In this document: positions 55,942 through 64,000 of the stretch, piece after piece
Layout: each line of letters starts with the position of its first letter
Numbering within the stretch: position 1 is the stretch's first letter
Origin: Clostridiaceae bacterium
GTDB lineage: Bacteria > Bacillota > Clostridia > Acetivibrionales > DUMB01
Direction: 5' to 3'
Assembly: GCA_012840085.1 (NCBI GenBank)
Contig: DUMB01000054.1
Location: forward strand, 1-64,000
DNA length: 64,000 nucleotides
Translations under genes and position numbers: made by a program
The notes under the pieces: model-generated
The model's input: the letters and a program-made list of their open reading frames with translations, nothing else
What the model was told of the DNA's origin: nothing
The model's database searches: none

Positions 55942-57969
55942 ATGAGAAAAATAATAACAATATTTGTTATAGCAGTTATAGTTTTTATCATACCAATGGC
56001 AGCTTTTTGTGAAAATATCAAAGAAAGCAAAGAGCCGGAAATTCGTTTTAGCTTAGGTAATGCAGCACTTAGCCTTGGAGATGAGTTTTCTTTTCTTAGA
56101 AATGAAGACTCTTCCATTGAGATTTACCACAAAAGCGGATTGCTCTCTGCAGTTGTATCATATGACCGTATGGACAGTGAAACTCTGGAACTACTAAGGA
56201 AATACTATAATGATTACTCTTCAGACGATAATTACATGTTCAGCAAGTTTATAGAATTCAGAATGAGCTTTTTTAATTCCATGGAAGAACTTTTCCGCAG
56301 CAAATTCCTTTACCCTGATGGAAATCAGCTTGAAGAATCAAACATGAAGATTTTTGGCAAATACACCGAAAGCACATTAACTAAAAGCTCATATTCTATT
56401 CTTTATAATACAATATATTCTGATAAGACAGTTTCACTGGAAAATACGCATATTAATATTGATATACCCATAACTTCAGAGAAAACAGTTTATTCAATAT
56501 ATTTTACCTGTCAAAAAGGTGCTTTGGATGAATTCGTTATAGAGGAAATGATTTCACTCATTAACTCATTGAAAATCCCCGGTTCATATAAGCAGGTAAA
56601 AACCCTGAATGTTTTCAGTGATGTCCGTTCAATAAGCCTCGCAAACCAAGGTATTTATCCCGACCTTGATCCCGAAAATATTACATATGACACATTTTCA
56701 AACCAAAATGGCGGATATAGCATTAAATATCCTTCTACTTTTATTCAATACAGAATAAACAATATTACAGACGTACTGAATTATGTCAGTTTTAAAATCA
56801 ACTACAACCATACTGTTTCTATAACGGCTGAAAAGCTGCTGCAGCCCTTTTCTTTTGAAAATATAATTAATTCATTAAAAATTTCAAAAGGTGGCAACCT
56901 GACAATACGAAAAGAAGGAACGCTTAGTATTGGTAATGACAGCAAAAGTTTTAAATATATCAATTATGAAATTAATTCTCCGGAAGGCATTATATATGCT
57001 CAGGATTATTTTATCATAAACGATTCCTGCCTCTATAATATTAAATTGGAAAGCCGGTTTGAACAACCATCCGGAGTAATTGAAGAAGTATTACTTAATA
57101 TGCTCAAATCTCTTAAATTCACGAATAACAGCATAAAATACTCTGCTGATGTTTCTTATACCCCATCCGAATTTACATACAAAGATGATGGATTTACAGT
57201 GCTATACCCGAAAGACTGGAAGACTGTTAAGAACACATCAGCTGATTTCAAATATAATACTTTTATCATGCAGCCTCCCGGAAACTTTTCGGCTCTGGAA
57301 GTCCTGATGACAGAAAGCGAACTTGCTGAGGCAGTCCTGTTATCCGATGCAATAGATTTATGTGCAAATGAAAATCCCCTTAACATTAAATATCTTTCTA
57401 CAGGGTATAAAGCTCCATATATAGATAAAACCTTTACTTCACTTTATACAAGTTCATATAAGCTTGGAGATACCTTATACATAAAGAGACTCGTCAACTA
57501 TCTTGACGATGCAGGCAGAAACAGAATGTGTTACTCAATGGATATCATAAGGGGAAGGAATATTTACTCTTTATTCATATCTTCGCCGGACTATATTTAT
57601 TCTGCAGACGGCAAACAATTAAATGAGAATGCAACTTCGGCCGCCAGCCTTATCAGCAATTCCTTCCGCCTGATGAATGCGCCGAAATATGAAAAGGCGC
57701 AAAACAGTGAAACAGATAAAAAGAGTGAAATTTTAAACCAATGCATTATATATCTTAAAGACACTTTGGGAACTGATGTGAAGGGATATTTCCCGCATTA
57801 TGATATGATAGAGCCTGTTGGCATGGAAAAAAATGAATATTATGTAACTGTATATGCGGAGTTTTACAATACTTCTGGATACTTTGTCCTGCGGGTAAAC
57901 ACCGCTGACGATTCTGTAACTATAGTTAATTATACTCCGATAGACAGCAAATTGAATGACGGCGTATAA
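55942..57969 (+). CDS. Secreted protein with three PsbP/DUF1795-like domains, function unknown
   Basis: 675 residues with a signal peptide (MRKIITIFVIAVIVFIIPMAAFCE, cleavage near residue 22-24) and AGGAG five bases before the ATG. Three comparable domains of about 180-200 residues follow. Two show the pattern of a GYSIKYPSTF or GFTVLYPKDW motif followed by beta-strands and a C-terminal helix (VLLNMLKSLKF; AASLISNSFRLM), as in PsbP/DUF1795-type proteins. A short C-terminal domain at about 590-675 ends it. Extracellular or membrane-associated; role unknown. It stands alone on the plus strand. Confidence 0.75.
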   Translation: MRKIITIFVIAVIVFIIPMAAFCENIKESKEPEIRFSLGNAALSLGDEFSFLRNEDSSIEIYHKSGLLSAVVSYDRMDSETLELLRKYYNDYSSDDNYMFSKFIEFRMSFFNSMEELFRSKFLYPDGNQLEESNMKIFGKYTESTLTKSSYSILYNTIYSDKTVSLENTHINIDIPITSEKTVYSIYFTCQKGALDEFVIEEMISLINSLKIPGSYKQVKTLNVFSDVRSISLANQGIYPDLDPENITYDTFSNQNGGYSIKYPSTFIQYRINNITDVLNYVSFKINYNHTVSITAEKLLQPFSFENIINSLKISKGGNLTIRKEGTLSIGNDSKSFKYINYEINSPEGIIYAQDYFIINDSCLYNIKLESRFEQPSGVIEEVLLNMLKSLKFTNNSIKYSADVSYTPSEFTYKDDGFTVLYPKDWKTVKNTSADFKYNTFIMQPPGNFSALEVLMTESELAEAVLLSDAIDLCANENPLNIKYLSTGYKAPYIDKTFTSLYTSSYKLGDTLYIKRLVNYLDDAGRNRMCYSMDIIRGRNIYSLFISSPDYIYSADGKQLNENATSAASLISNSFRLMNAPKYEKAQNSETDKKSEILNQCIIYLKDTLGTDVKGYFPHYDMIEPVGMEKNEYYVTVYAEFYNTSGYFVLRVNTADDSVTIVNYTPIDSKLNDGV

Positions 57970-58036
57970 ACACAGCGAATAGAGAATAAGCCGCTTTTCA
58001 AAATGGATACTCTCATCCTCATTCCGGTATAAATAT

Positions 58037-58082
58037 AGCAAAAGAAAGGAGATTGACCTTTGTCAATCTCCTTTCTTTTGCT
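58037..58082. terminator. Bidirectional terminator with perfect 21-bp stem
   Basis: A 46-base perfect inverted repeat with loop CTTT is centred near 58059, with T-rich flanks in both directions. It serves both the plus-strand gene ending at 57969 and prfB on the minus strand. Confidence 0.9.
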
Positions 58083-58177
58083 TTTATAATTGCTTTAAAA
58101 ATATTGTATTCATCACATGTTTTATAAGTTTTTTCATTACTCTTAATGTCTGACCTCAATGTTCAACCTGTTATTCT

Positions 58178-59282
58178 CTATTTGTTGTTGCCGGCAAGAT
58201 ATGAGTTTATAAAACCGTCAATCTCACCATCCATTACAGATTCAACATTTCCTTCTTCATAATTGGTTCTGTGGTCCTTTACCAACGTATATGGGCAAAA
58301 GACATATGACCTTATCTGGCTTCCCCAGGCAATTTCCTTCTGAACACCCTTCAAATCCTCAATTTTTTCCTTCTGTTCCCGCTCCTTTAATTCAAGGAGT
58401 TTTGCTTTCAGCATCTTCATAGCCGTTTCCCTGTTCTGATGCTGTGAACGTTCGGTCTGGCATGACACTACAATTCCTGTAGGTATATGGGTAATTCTTA
58501 CCGCTGAATCAGTTTTGTTGATATGCTGCCCTCCTGCACCACTCGACCGGTAGGTATCCACACGCAAGTCATCAGGGTTTATTTCAACCTTTATATCTTC
58601 ATCCAATTCAGGCATTACTTCTACAGAAGCAAATGAAGTATGCCGTCTGCCGGATGCATCAAAAGGTGATATTCTTACAAGCCTGTGCACTCCCTTTTCA
58701 GACTTCAGGTAGCCATAAGCATTTTCACCTATGACGTGTATGGTAACACTTTTAATACCGGCTTCTTCTCCATCCAGAATATCGAGAATTTTCACCGTAT
58801 AGCCTTTCCTTTCCGCCCAGCGGGTGTACATTCTCAGCAACATCTCAACCCAGTCCTGTGCCTCGGTTCCTCCCGCTCCGGCATGAAGGGTAAGCATTGC
58901 ATTGTTTTTATCATATTCCCCGGTAAGAAGAGTTTCTAATCTCAGCTCATTATAGCTTTTCTTTAATTTTCTTAAGCCTTCTTCCACTTCAGGAATCAAA
59001 TCCGCTTCTTCCTCTTCAATTCCCAGCTGATTAAGCGTATTTAAGTCTTCCCAGTCATTCAGCAATTTTTGATATCTCTCAACTTTTGACTTTAATGATT
59101 TTATCCTCTGCAGTACCTTTTGGGAATTTTCAATATCATTCCAAAAATCGGGGTCCGCCGACCTCTGCTCAAGTTCTTCAATTTCATTGTTCAGTCTGGC
59201 GATGTCAAAGAGAAGCCCCCATTTCATCCAAATTTTCCTTAAGAGCTTCTATTTCCAGCCTGAACTGCTCAAATTCAATCAC
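58178..59282 (-). CDS. prfB: Peptide chain release factor 2, programmed +1 frameshift
   Basis: RF2 recognises UGA and UAA and releases the peptide; full length about 367 residues. Frame 0 begins at the GTG at 59282 (AAGGAG eight bases upstream), reads 25 codons and meets TGA at 59207-59205. A +1 shift at CTT-TGA-C continues with D-I-A-R-L-N. The specificity motif SPF is in [12 protein letters not shown] and the catalytic GGQ in [14 protein letters not shown]. Ordinary ORF calling would start it at an internal ATG (59227) and lose the first 25 residues. Confidence 0.95.
59204..59220 (-). promoter_or_regulatory. prfB frameshift site
   Basis: On the minus strand GGGGGCTTCTCTTTGAC: a Shine-Dalgarno-like G-run, then CTT TGA C, the conserved RF2 autoregulatory slip. 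Low RF2 lets the ribosome pause on UGA and shift +1. The G-run ends five bases before CTT, against three in E. coli. Confidence 0.9.
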
Positions 59283-59378
59283 TCTATCATCTCCTTCATT
59301 TCCTGCTTGTATATTTAAATACTGTTGTGCCGGTGATTCGACAGCACAATCAACAAATAACATTCTACAGTTATTATT

Positions 59379-60557
59379 CTAAATATGCAAGCCTCGATGC
59401 CTGTCAACAAACCTCTTTATTCTCTTCATAGCTTCAATAATGTTTTCAACCGAGCTTGCATACGTTGCCCTGACAAAACCGGCACCGCAATTTCCGAAGG
59501 CTGTTCCTGGCACTACAAGCACCTTTTCCTCCATTAATAATTTCTCACAGAACTCATCTGAACTCAATCCTGTAGATGCTATGCAGGGAAAAACATAAAA
59601 AGCTCCAAGTGGTTCAAAGCAATCCAGACCGGCCTTTCTGAAGCCATCCACCATCAGTCTTCTTCTTCTGTTATATTCCCTTACCATCATGGAAACATCA
59701 TCATAACTGTTCCTCAAGGCCTCAATTGCAGCATGCTGTGCATTTGTCGGAGCACACATTATTGCATATTGATGGATTTTCTTCATATTGTCTATCAGAC
59801 AAGGATGTCCGCATGCGTATCCAATTCTCCAGCCTGTCATGGCATAAGCTTTTGAGAATCCGTTAATTACAAGAGTCTTTTCCTTCATTTCAGGGTAACT
59901 TGCTATAGACACATGCTCCCCTTCGTAAGTAAGTTCAGCATAAATTTCATCTGAAATTACAACTATATCTTTATTCTTTAGAACTTCCACAATGCCTTCA
60001 ATATCTTTTTTTGTCATGATGGCACCAGTCGGATTATTGGGAAAAGGTATTATTACAACTTTCGTCTTTTCCGTTATCGCCTTTTCAAGTGCCTCCGGTG
60101 TGAGCCTGAACTGGTCCTTTGCCTGAAGCTCAATAACTACCGGAACAGCACCGGCAAGTAAAGCACAACCCTTATATGCCACAAAACTCGGCTCAGGGAT
60201 AATAACCTCATCCCCCGGAATTATCAGAGACCTTAAAGCCAAATCAATTGCCTCACTTGCCCCTACGGTAACCAGTATTTCTTCCCTCGGGTTATATTTT
60301 AACCCGAATCTGTATTCCATATATCTTGCAATTTCGCTTCTCAATTCTATTAAGCCGGCATTTGAGCTGTAATGGGTCTGGCCTTTTTCCAAAGAATAAA
60401 TACCTGCTTCCCGTATATTCCACGGTGTAACAAAATCAGGCTCACCTACGCTCAAAGATATTGCATCTTTCATTTCATTCAGCAAATCGAAGTATTTGCG
60501 TATTCCTGACGGAGGTATATTCTTAACAGTTGGTGATATCATGTCATTCATGTTCAT
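59379..60557 (-). CDS. Class I/II PLP aminotransferase (PatA/AspC-like)
   Basis: 392 residues. Motifs ISLSVGEPDFVTP, HYSSNAGLIELRSEIA, PNNPTGAI and the PLP lysine in GFSKAYAMTGWRIGY define the aspartate-aminotransferase-type class I fold. The exact amino donor is unknown. Its ATG overlaps the stop of the Lrp-type gene, and a T-box leader precedes the pair, so the enzyme probably serves an amino acid whose tRNA charging is sensed; alanine is one possibility. Confidence 0.9.
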   Translation of the reverse strand: MNMNDMISPTVKNIPPSGIRKYFDLLNEMKDAISLSVGEPDFVTPWNIREAGIYSLEKGQTHYSSNAGLIELRSEIARYMEYRFGLKYNPREEILVTVGASEAIDLALRSLIIPGDEVIIPEPSFVAYKGCALLAGAVPVVIELQAKDQFRLTPEALEKAITEKTKVVIIPFPNNPTGAIMTKKDIEGIVEVLKNKDIVVISDEIYAELTYEGEHVSIASYPEMKEKTLVINGFSKAYAMTGWRIGYACGHPCLIDNMKKIHQYAIMCAPTNAQHAAIEALRNSYDDVSMMVREYNRRRRLMVDGFRKAGLDCFEPLGAFYVFPCIASTGLSSDEFCEKLLMEEKVLVVPGTAFGNCGAGFVRATYASSVENIIEAMKRIKRFVDRHRGLHI

Positions 60558-61033
60558 AAGACAATTGCCTCCCTGTCGTCTTTCTCTTTTTTCTCAAAAA
60601 TGACACCGTCATCCTTATATCTTTTCAGTACAAAATGAGTTGACGTACTAAGGACGGACTCAAGCGGTGCAAGCTTTTCAGCTACAAAAGAAGCAACCTC
60701 TTTTAAACTTTTTCCCTCTACTATAACTGTAAGGTCAAAGCCTCCGGACATAAGATAGCATGCCTTGACTTCAGGGAACCTGTATATTCTGTCCGCAACT
60801 TTATCAAAGCCCTCACCCCTCTGCGGAGTCACTTTTACTTCTATCAGGGCTGTTACCATTTCTCTGTCTGTCTTTTCCCAGTTTATCAATGTATTGTATC
60901 CTACTATAACACCCTCATCTTCAAGCTTTTTAATAGCGTCTTTTACTTCTTCAACGCTTTTGCCCAACATTACGGCAATCTCTTCGCAGTTCAACCTGCT
61001 GTTGTTTTCTAATACTTCCAGGATTTCTTCCAT
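60554..61033 (-). CDS. Lrp/AsnC family transcriptional regulator
   Basis: 159 residues from the ATG at 61033 (MEEILEVLENNSRLNCEEIAVMLGKSVEEV), which has GGAGGT eight bases upstream; the longer frame to 61153 runs into the T-box leader. An N-terminal helix-turn-helix (about 10-55) and C-terminal AsnC ligand-binding domain (VTALIEVKVTPQRGEGFDKVADRIYRFPEV; GGFDLTVIVEGKSLKEVASFVAEKLA) are typical. It probably regulates the coupled aminotransferase or a wider amino-acid regulon. Confidence 0.93.
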   Translation of the reverse strand: MEEILEVLENNSRLNCEEIAVMLGKSVEEVKDAIKKLEDEGVIVGYNTLINWEKTDREMVTALIEVKVTPQRGEGFDKVADRIYRFPEVKACYLMSGGFDLTVIVEGKSLKEVASFVAEKLAPLESVLSTSTHFVLKRYKDDGVIFEKKEKDDREAIVL

Positions 61034-61064
61034 GCAAATCAACCTCCGATTTTCTATATATATT

Positions 61065-61366
61065 AAAAAATCCCTCGTCCAGTAAGGGACGAAGGAATAT
61101 TTCGCGGTACCACCCTGATTGGCACATAAATTGTGCCCTCTCTGCCAGTACAAAATGGCTATGCCATCAGATACTGCTCCTCTGTAACGTGAGGTTACGT
61201 CTTCCTCTAATATGAAGTTGAAAAATCAAGGCACCTATCCCTTATCTTCAACTTCAGTTCTCAAGGAGAAACTCCAGGGCTGCCTTCCATACCTTCTTTC
61301 TCCGGACTTGCACCATACTCCGGCTCGCTTTGGAAAGTACAGTATGTACTCTTCCCTTTCATCGCT
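61065..61366 (-). promoter_or_regulatory. T-box leader controlling Lrp/aminotransferase operon
   Basis: On the minus strand the T-box sequence GGGTGGTACCGCG (61115-61103) is followed by a terminator, TCCTTCGTCC with GGACGAGGGA and TTTTTT (61096-61065). Stem I features are AGTA (loop E), AGCGAGC and GGTGCAAG (about 61301-61358). The specifier region is GGAAGGCAGCCCTGGAG (61288-61272), where GCA (Ala) is the most plausible codon but GGC (Gly) is possible. Uncharged tRNA binding would favour readthrough. Confidence 0.92.
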
Positions 61367-61373
61367 GCATTCT

Positions 61374-61401
61374 ATATTAATAATTGGTATTTTTGGTTCA
61401 A
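61374..61401 (-). promoter_or_regulatory. Promoter of the T-box operon
   Basis: Minus-strand TTGAAC (61401-61396), a 16-base spacer and TAATAT (61379-61374), placing the transcript start just before stem I of the T-box. Confidence 0.55.
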
Positions 61402-61452
61402 TTAAATAAAATTATATATTAAAAATAAGTTGATGGCAATAGCTAAAGCAAT

Positions 61453-61896
61453 TTATTCTTCAATTCCCTTATTTATTAAATTGCCCAGCTGCATCTCATA
61501 TTTTTTAAGAACATTAGCCGCCTCAGACTTAAGCACTCTTAACTCTTCCTTTATATCTATCAGCTTTTCCTTTTCCTTTTCAATCAGTTCTTCTATGCTT
61601 TTCTTTTCCTGCAAAGCCTGGTTTCGCGCATCCTCCAGTATGCGTTCGGCCTTTTCCTGAGCCTGAATAAGTGCATCAGCAACCTTTGCCCTGTCAGCGT
61701 TTATCTGCTCAGACTTGCTTAAAAGCTCATTATATCTTTCCTTTATATCTTCGTTCTGGCTTTTAATTTTATTTATCTCATTTTCCTTTTCTTTTAGCAT
61801 ATTGTCAAACTCTCTGAGTATTTTTTCAACATATGAATTTACATCTGACTTTTTGAAACCGAAAAGTGAAGTTCTAAAACGTTTTTCGCCAGGCAT
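61453..61896 (-). CDS. DivIVA-like coiled-coil protein
   Basis: 147 residues. The N-terminus RFRTSLFGFKKSDVNSYVEKILREFDNMLKEKENEI is the DivIVA-type membrane-binding turn followed by a long coiled coil (about 25-140) rich in E and K. DivIVA-like proteins mark curved membranes at poles and septa and recruit partners. GGGGG precedes the ATG. Shorter than DivIVA, it might be a paralogue such as GpsB or SepIVA-like. Confidence 0.8.
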   Translation of the reverse strand: MPGEKRFRTSLFGFKKSDVNSYVEKILREFDNMLKEKENEINKIKSQNEDIKERYNELLSKSEQINADRAKVADALIQAQEKAERILEDARNQALQEKKSIEELIEKEKEKLIDIKEELRVLKSEAANVLKKYEMQLGNLINKGIEE

Positions 61897-62070
61897 TCGG
61901 ATCCCCCTTGCAAATCATATTCAAACTTTTATTTGATATGATAACGAAACTTAAATATTAACGGCATACGTATATTAATTCAATACTTGTTGGAAAAATC
62001 CTCTTTTTTCTAAAATTATTCATGACAGAAATTGCCTGTGAACAGCCAGAATTGCACGAATATAAAGGAA

Positions 62071-62097
62071 AAACCCCGGTCGTGCCGGGGCAATTTT
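62071..62097 (-). terminator. Rho-independent terminator of trxA
   Basis: CCCCGG (62075-62080) and CCGGGG (62086-62091) form a stem followed on the minus strand by TTTTTCC. Confidence 0.85.
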
Positions 62098-62138
62098 TAC
62101 GAAAATACTTATTTTACTAAAACACTTATTTATTGATA

Positions 62139-62468
62139 TTAGAGATTCTTCTCAATAAGCGCTGCAAAATCCTCCTTGGGTCTTGCTCCAACCACTTTTT
62201 CAACTGACTGGCCGCCTTTGAACAACATAATGGTAGGAATACTCATTATCCTGAACTTTTGTGCAAGTTCTCCCTGTTCATCTACATTAATTTTGCCTAC
62301 TTTAGCCTTTCCGGAAAAATCATCTGCCAATTCATCAATAATTGGTGCAATGGCTCTGCAGGGGCCGCACCATGATGCCCAAAAGTCGACAAGAACAGGT
62401 ATATCTGACTTTAGAACTTCCTCCTCAAAATTTTCCTTTGTTATAGTTAAGACTTTATCACCCGCCAT
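62139..62468 (-). CDS. trxA: Thioredoxin
   Basis: 109-residue redox protein with the active site WCGPC (Cys34, Cys37) in LVDFWASWCGPCRAIAP and the cis-proline region SIPTIMLFKGG. AAGGAGG lies upstream of the ATG. Cytosolic reductant for ribonucleotide reductase and others. Terminated by a GC hairpin, so it is probably a single-gene unit. Confidence 0.97.
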   Translation of the reverse strand: MAGDKVLTITKENFEEEVLKSDIPVLVDFWASWCGPCRAIAPIIDELADDFSGKAKVGKINVDEQGELAQKFRIMSIPTIMLFKGGQSVEKVVGARPKEDFAALIEKNL

Positions 62469-62698
62469 TTTAATCCTCCTTATGTATAATAAATTTTACT
62501 AATTCTATTATATTTTACCCCTTTAAGGAGATAAAAAACATTTAATTCATTACATTTAATACATAAATTCTATAAAATTCAATTTGATAAATTTGATTCA
62601 ACTGGCCGTGATAACATTTTCAAAGGCAAAATAACGCTGTCTCGCTGCCTTAGGCAATGCATATTAAGTAAAAGATATAAGATGAATCGTATATAAGC

Positions 62699-63025
62699 TT
62701 AATCAACAAAATTCAGGAATTTCTGTACAGTGTCAATAAGTTCCTTTAATCCCTGCTTCTTATCATTATTAATGATAGCATCTTCAATACATGTTTTTGA
62801 GTGGTGCTCAAGTATGATAGCCCCGACTTTGTTAATTGCCGCACGCACCGCTGCAACTTGAGTCAGTATATCAATACAATTTTTATCCTCCTCAACCATT
62901 CTCTGTATACCCTTTATCTGGCCTTCAATTCTCTTTAACCTCACAAGAACGTTATGCTTCTCATTAACGCTGTCCATTACCATATTACCATTACTGTCTT
63001 TTTCTTCTCTGTATATATCTGCCAT
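62699..63025 (-). CDS. CsoR/DUF156 family metal-responsive repressor
   Basis: 108 residues from the ATG at 63025 (MADIYREEKD), seven bases after GGAGGT; six further codons upstream lack a site. The all-helical core VLVRLKRIEGQIKGIQRMVEEDKNCIDILTQVAAVRAAINKVGAIILEHHSKTC has Cys, His and Cys at the CsoR Cu(I) positions (25 and 4 residues apart). This suggests copper sensing, although persulfide-sensing CstR and others share the fold. No copper exporter gene is adjacent in this window. Confidence 0.9.
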   Translation of the reverse strand: MADIYREEKDSNGNMVMDSVNEKHNVLVRLKRIEGQIKGIQRMVEEDKNCIDILTQVAAVRAAINKVGAIILEHHSKTCIEDAIINNDKKQGLKELIDTVQKFLNFVD

Positions 63026-63177
63026 ATCAAATACCTCCGGCATGTAATCTGACCTGTAATAATGCTGAGCATTTTTTATCTAATTTCAGATAAATTGTAT
63101 GCCGTAAAAAACAGGCTGTCAATTGCTTATACATTTTTTATAGGATAAAGCCGTAAATTATTATTTGCTGTTATCCG

Positions 63178-64000
63178 CTATAGGCCTATATCAGTGTTTA
63201 TAAGTTTAAGCATAAGCTGGTCTTTTTTCCTTGTAACGATATAATCATCCGTTATTTCAACCAGTTCACCGGTATATTTATATTCTCTGCCTACATCTAT
63301 GGCCATTACACGGCTTTCTTCGGGCATATTCATATATATAACGCCACCTCTCGAAATAATAATCCTTTCAGGGTAAACGGCTTTATTTAAATAAATTTTT
63401 GACCATGTGCTGACGTCAGAAGTATCTGCTTCGCCATAGTAAACATAAACCGCCTTGCCATCCTGATTTAACTCCGCTGCATATACCTTGTCCTCAGAGT
63501 CGATTCCCAACAGCGCCATTTTCCCAGGAAATTCTAATACATACTCTTTTTTATTACTTCCATCTTTCACAACAATCATATAATTTCCTTTCTGGTAAAT
63601 GAGCTTATCACTGTAATTTGTTTCTCTTATAACAGCCCCAAGCTCTGTATTCGCAACAAGTTCACAGTCATCCATAATATTGAACTTGTATATCAGCGCT
63701 CTTTCATCACCTGTCTTTATCTTGACATACACAATATTTGTTATGGGTGAAAGCTCTATCCCCACAGCCTTGCTATATAAAGGCAGCCGTGAGATGTCAG
63801 GATAATGGCGTATGTCTCCGGTCATTACATCGTAAGTTGATATAGTAACAGTACTATGTTTTTTAACATAGGAACATGAAGCATATATAAGCATTCTCCT
63901 GTCCGGCAGCCATCTGTAGTAAGTCAGCTCACCTTCTTCTGCAGTAATTGCTGCTATTTCCTTTTTCTTAACGGCATCCATAACCATAAGTTTCCCGTCA
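63178..64000 (-). CDS. Beta-propeller-like unknown protein, 5' end outside window
   Basis: At least 269 residues. The frame remains open to the window edge (DGKL before the first ATG), so the true start is beyond 64000. Repeating strands with YYRWLPDRRMLIYASC, GIELSPITNIVYVKI and GIDSEDKVYAAEL suggest a WD/TolB-like propeller. Function unknown. Confidence 0.7.
   Translation of the reverse strand, partial: DGKLMVMDAVKKKEIAAITAEEGELTYYRWLPDRRMLIYASCSYVKKHSTVTISTYDVMTGDIRHYPDISRLPLYSKAVGIELSPITNIVYVKIKTGDERALIYKFNIMDDCELVANTELGAVIRETNYSDKLIYQKGNYMIVVKDGSNKKEYVLEFPGKMALLGIDSEDKVYAAELNQDGKAVYVYYGEADTSDVSTWSKIYLNKAVYPERIIISRGGVIYMNMPEESRVMAIDVGREYKYTGELVEITDDYIVTRKKDQLMLKLINTDIGL

Overview
This is a chromosomal segment of a low-GC, Gram-positive anaerobe, most likely a polysaccharide-degrading member of the Clostridia. 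The evidence is AT-rich intergenic DNA, strong AGGAGG-type ribosome binding sites with GTG and TTG starts, a T-box leader, S-layer-homology (SLH) surface proteins, a YerC-type TrpR-like regulator, and a secA/prfB/leuS/rsfS/nadD gene complement typical of Firmicutes. The genus is not determined. I see no rRNA, tRNA, CRISPR array, phage or transposase. Almost all genes lie on the minus strand.

Region 1 (1-10.7 kb): thrC, a patatin-like lipase, a TPR membrane protein, folC, secA, a DUF5317 membrane protein, an unknown protein built on a 12-bp DNA repeat, and a yerC-like regulator. Region 2 (11-27.5 kb) is the main accessory locus and looks like a Gram-positive glycan-utilisation locus. It holds an AraC regulator, a GH36 alpha-galactosidase, a carbohydrate ABC importer (two permeases and a binding lipoprotein, no ATPase), two non-catalytic SLH proteins made of tandem Ig-like modules, and a secreted enzyme of about 1730 residues with LamG, clan GH-A-like and carbohydrate-binding modules. 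The 1.2-kb gap upstream has a 14-bp inverted repeat and a candidate small RNA with an anti-Shine-Dalgarno loop.

Region 3 (28.6-39.4 kb): a GNAT protein facing a ceramide-glucosyltransferase-like GT, a YfbR/dGTPase pair for dNTP turnover, lspA, a SEC-C protein, an unknown small protein, leuS, rsfS, a one-TM small protein, yqeK and nadD. Region 4 (39.7-49.8 kb): the purine run purE-F-M-N-H-D with a structured leader, an AEC transporter, and guaA on the plus strand. Region 5 (49.8-55.3 kb): a nickel-pincer-nucleotide cofactor operon (larE, DUF2520, larB, larC, radical SAM protein) without larA. Region 6 (55.9-64 kb): a secreted three-domain unknown protein, prfB with a programmed frameshift, a T-box-controlled Lrp/aminotransferase pair, a DivIVA-like protein, trxA, a CsoR-like regulator and a truncated beta-propeller-like protein.

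A recurring oddity is that many intergenic gaps consist of short, degenerate, locus-specific AT-rich tandem repeats. Two of these gaps lie inside operons (pur, lar), and one array runs into the 3' end of a coding region.
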